Assembly: GCA_030665485.1 (NCBI GenBank)
Contig: DAOUZV010000076.1
Location: 1 to 5,976, forward strand
Length of the DNA: 5,976 nucleotides
From: Chloroflexota bacterium
GTDB taxonomy: Bacteria > Chloroflexota > Dehalococcoidia > JABGRK01
Reading direction: 5' to 3'
Shown: positions 4,985 through 5,976 of the stretch, piece after piece
Layout of the letters: every line of letters starts with the position of its first letter
How positions within the stretch are numbered: the stretch's first letter is position 1
Made by a program: the position numbers and the translations under genes
Notes under the pieces: generated by a model
Databases searched by the model: none
What the model was told of the DNA's origin: nothing
Seen by the model: the letters and a program-made list of their open reading frames with translations, nothing else

Positions 4985-5976
4985 TGCTCTTCCCTCCTAT
5001 TCGCTGCAACGCCTCAATCAAAGCATCGGTGTGCTCCGATTTGCCAACGCTGATGCGGATCATATCGGCAAGCAGCGGCGTATCGAAATAGCGCACGAAT
5101 ATGCCTCCGCTTTCAAGCATTTCCTTTATTTCCTTGGCCTTACCTTTGGGCGCATGGCATAGAATGAAATTGGCTTCGGACGGGATGGGCTTCAGTATCC
5201 CCTGCTCGTCCAGCTTATCATACAACCTCTGCCTCTCATTGATTATCGCCTTAACAGTGCCCAGCATATAATCAATGTCGGCCAGCGATTCCCTTACCGC
5301 AATCTGCGCTGCCACATTAACGTTGTACGGCGGTTTGATCTTGTTCATGTATTTGATGGCATTTCTGTGAAAAACACCGTAGCCCACCCGCAGTCCGGCA
5401 AGACCGGCCCATTTGCTGAACGTGCGCAGCACTATCAGGTTCTCATACTTTCTGACAAGCGATACTACGCTGACACCATGGAACTCAAAATAGGCCTCAT
5501 CAACCACCACCACTATCCCCAGATTGAGTAGTTCTACAATATCTTTTTCCGGCGTTGCATTGCCCGTTGGGTTGTTCGGGGAGGCAATGAATATCACCTT
5601 TGTATGTTTCCCTACGGCATCCTTTACAGCAGTAACATCAACGGCGTAAGCAGCATCACGAGACACCTCTACAAGCTTACCGTTGTTGACCGCAGTACAG
5701 TACGGGTACATACCAAAGGTGGGCACACAGTTGATCACCTCATCGTCCGGCTCAAGATAAAGGCGTAGTATCAGGTCTATCAACTCGTCGCTGCCGCTGC
5801 CCATGACTACACTTTCGCTATTAACACCAACATACCTCTCCAGCAGATTGCGCATCATCAAATGCGATGAATCGGGATATATATGATATATGTTGTATTC
5901 GGCTATAGCGCGCTTAACCCTGGGCGAGCAACCATATGGATTCTCGTTGCCGTCCAGCTTTATCAGCTTATCAACT
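4977..5976 (-). CDS. hisC: Histidinol-phosphate aminotransferase, N-terminal start outside window
   Basis: The frame is open to the window edge, giving 332 visible residues, so only about 25-30 N-terminal residues are missing. HisC is a PLP enzyme (fold type I aminotransferase) that transfers the amino group of glutamate to imidazoleacetol phosphate. Visible signatures, numbered from the first visible residue, are KLDGNENPYG (6-15), the PLP-phosphate region GSGSDELIDL (59-68), ASPNNPTGN with its conserved Asn (131-139), DEAYFEF (159-165), the Schiff-base lysine K188 in TFSKWAGLAGLRVGYG (codon 5414-5412), and the substrate-carboxylate arginine near MIRISVG. The TTG at 5861 is internal: the NENPYG block upstream of it belongs to the enzyme. 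hisD or another his gene probably precedes it, which cannot be seen here. The stop (TAA, 4979-4977) lies inside hisB. Confidence 0.97.
   Translation of the reverse strand, partial: VDKLIKLDGNENPYGCSPRVKRAIAEYNIYHIYPDSSHLMMRNLLERYVGVNSESVVMGSGSDELIDLILRLYLEPDDEVINCVPTFGMYPYCTAVNNGKLVEVSRDAAYAVDVTAVKDAVGKHTKVIFIASPNNPTGNATPEKDIVELLNLGIVVVVDEAYFEFHGVSVVSLVRKYENLIVLRTFSKWAGLAGLRVGYGVFHRNAIKYMNKIKPPYNVNVAAQIAVRESLADIDYMLGTVKAIINERQRLYDKLDEQGILKPIPSEANFILCHAPKGKAKEIKEMLESGGIFVRYFDTPLLADMIRISVGKSEHTDALIEALQRIGGKSNG
4992..4997 (-). promoter_or_regulatory. Ribosome binding site of hisB inside the end of hisC
   Basis: On the minus strand GGAGGG lies 7 bases before the hisB ATG (4984-4982), within the last codons of hisC. 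It fixes the hisB start and suggests that hisB is translated strongly in its own right as well as by coupling. Confidence 0.8.

Noticed and set aside
4304..5053. Long + strand open frame (249 codons) opposite hisB and the HAD gene
   Set aside because: It lies antisense to hisB, whose catalytic motifs are complete, and its translation resembles no family and has no ribosome binding site. It is a by-product of hisB codon use.
5861..5861. TTG at 5861 as the hisC start
   Set aside because: The frame continues upstream with the conserved NENPYG block of HisC, so the start is beyond the window edge.

Overview
The window looks like part of a bacterial chromosome of intermediate G+C (about half by eye). 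It is densely packed, with short gaps and overlapping genes. No mobile element, CRISPR array, tRNA or rRNA is visible. The mix of an LpxL/PatA-type acyltransferase, a GyrI-like protein, several small-molecule methyltransferases and HAD enzymes, and a hisC-hisB pair would fit an uncultured member of the Chloroflexota (Dehalococcoidia-like). That is an impression from protein style, not a demonstrated placement.

Layout. Positions 1-405 (+) hold the C-terminal part of an LpxL/HtrB-family lipid acyltransferase that begins outside the window. Positions 406-716 are a 311-base gap without an intact gene. This gap contains a decayed remnant of an alpha/beta-hydrolase N-terminus (479-583, with a stop at codon 3), a perfect TATAAT box at 610-615 and a perfect 10-base palindrome at 586-595. 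Positions 717-3558 (+) form a tight four-gene block: a GyrI-like small-molecule-binding protein, a class I SAM methyltransferase joined to it by an ATGA overlap, a YjjG-type HAD nucleotidase, and a second class I SAM methyltransferase. A stem-forming inverted repeat fills the gap of about 57 bases before the convergent genes.

Positions 3616-5976 are on the minus strand and read hisC (its N-terminal start lies outside the window), hisB (8-base overlap with hisC), then a HAD-family gene that starts one base after the hisB stop. hisC and hisB catalyse consecutive-region steps of histidine biosynthesis: imidazoleglycerol-phosphate dehydration (HisB), then transamination to histidinol phosphate (HisC). 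The next step needs a histidinol-phosphate phosphatase. This HisB is monofunctional and has no phosphatase domain, so the co-transcribed HAD gene is a natural candidate for that step. However, it lacks the usual second aspartate of HAD motif I, which argues for caution.

Most of the content is ordinary metabolism. The points worth a second look are the hydrolase relic, the unusual HAD coupled to hisB, and the compact GyrI/methyltransferase/HAD/methyltransferase cassette, which may act on an unknown small molecule.
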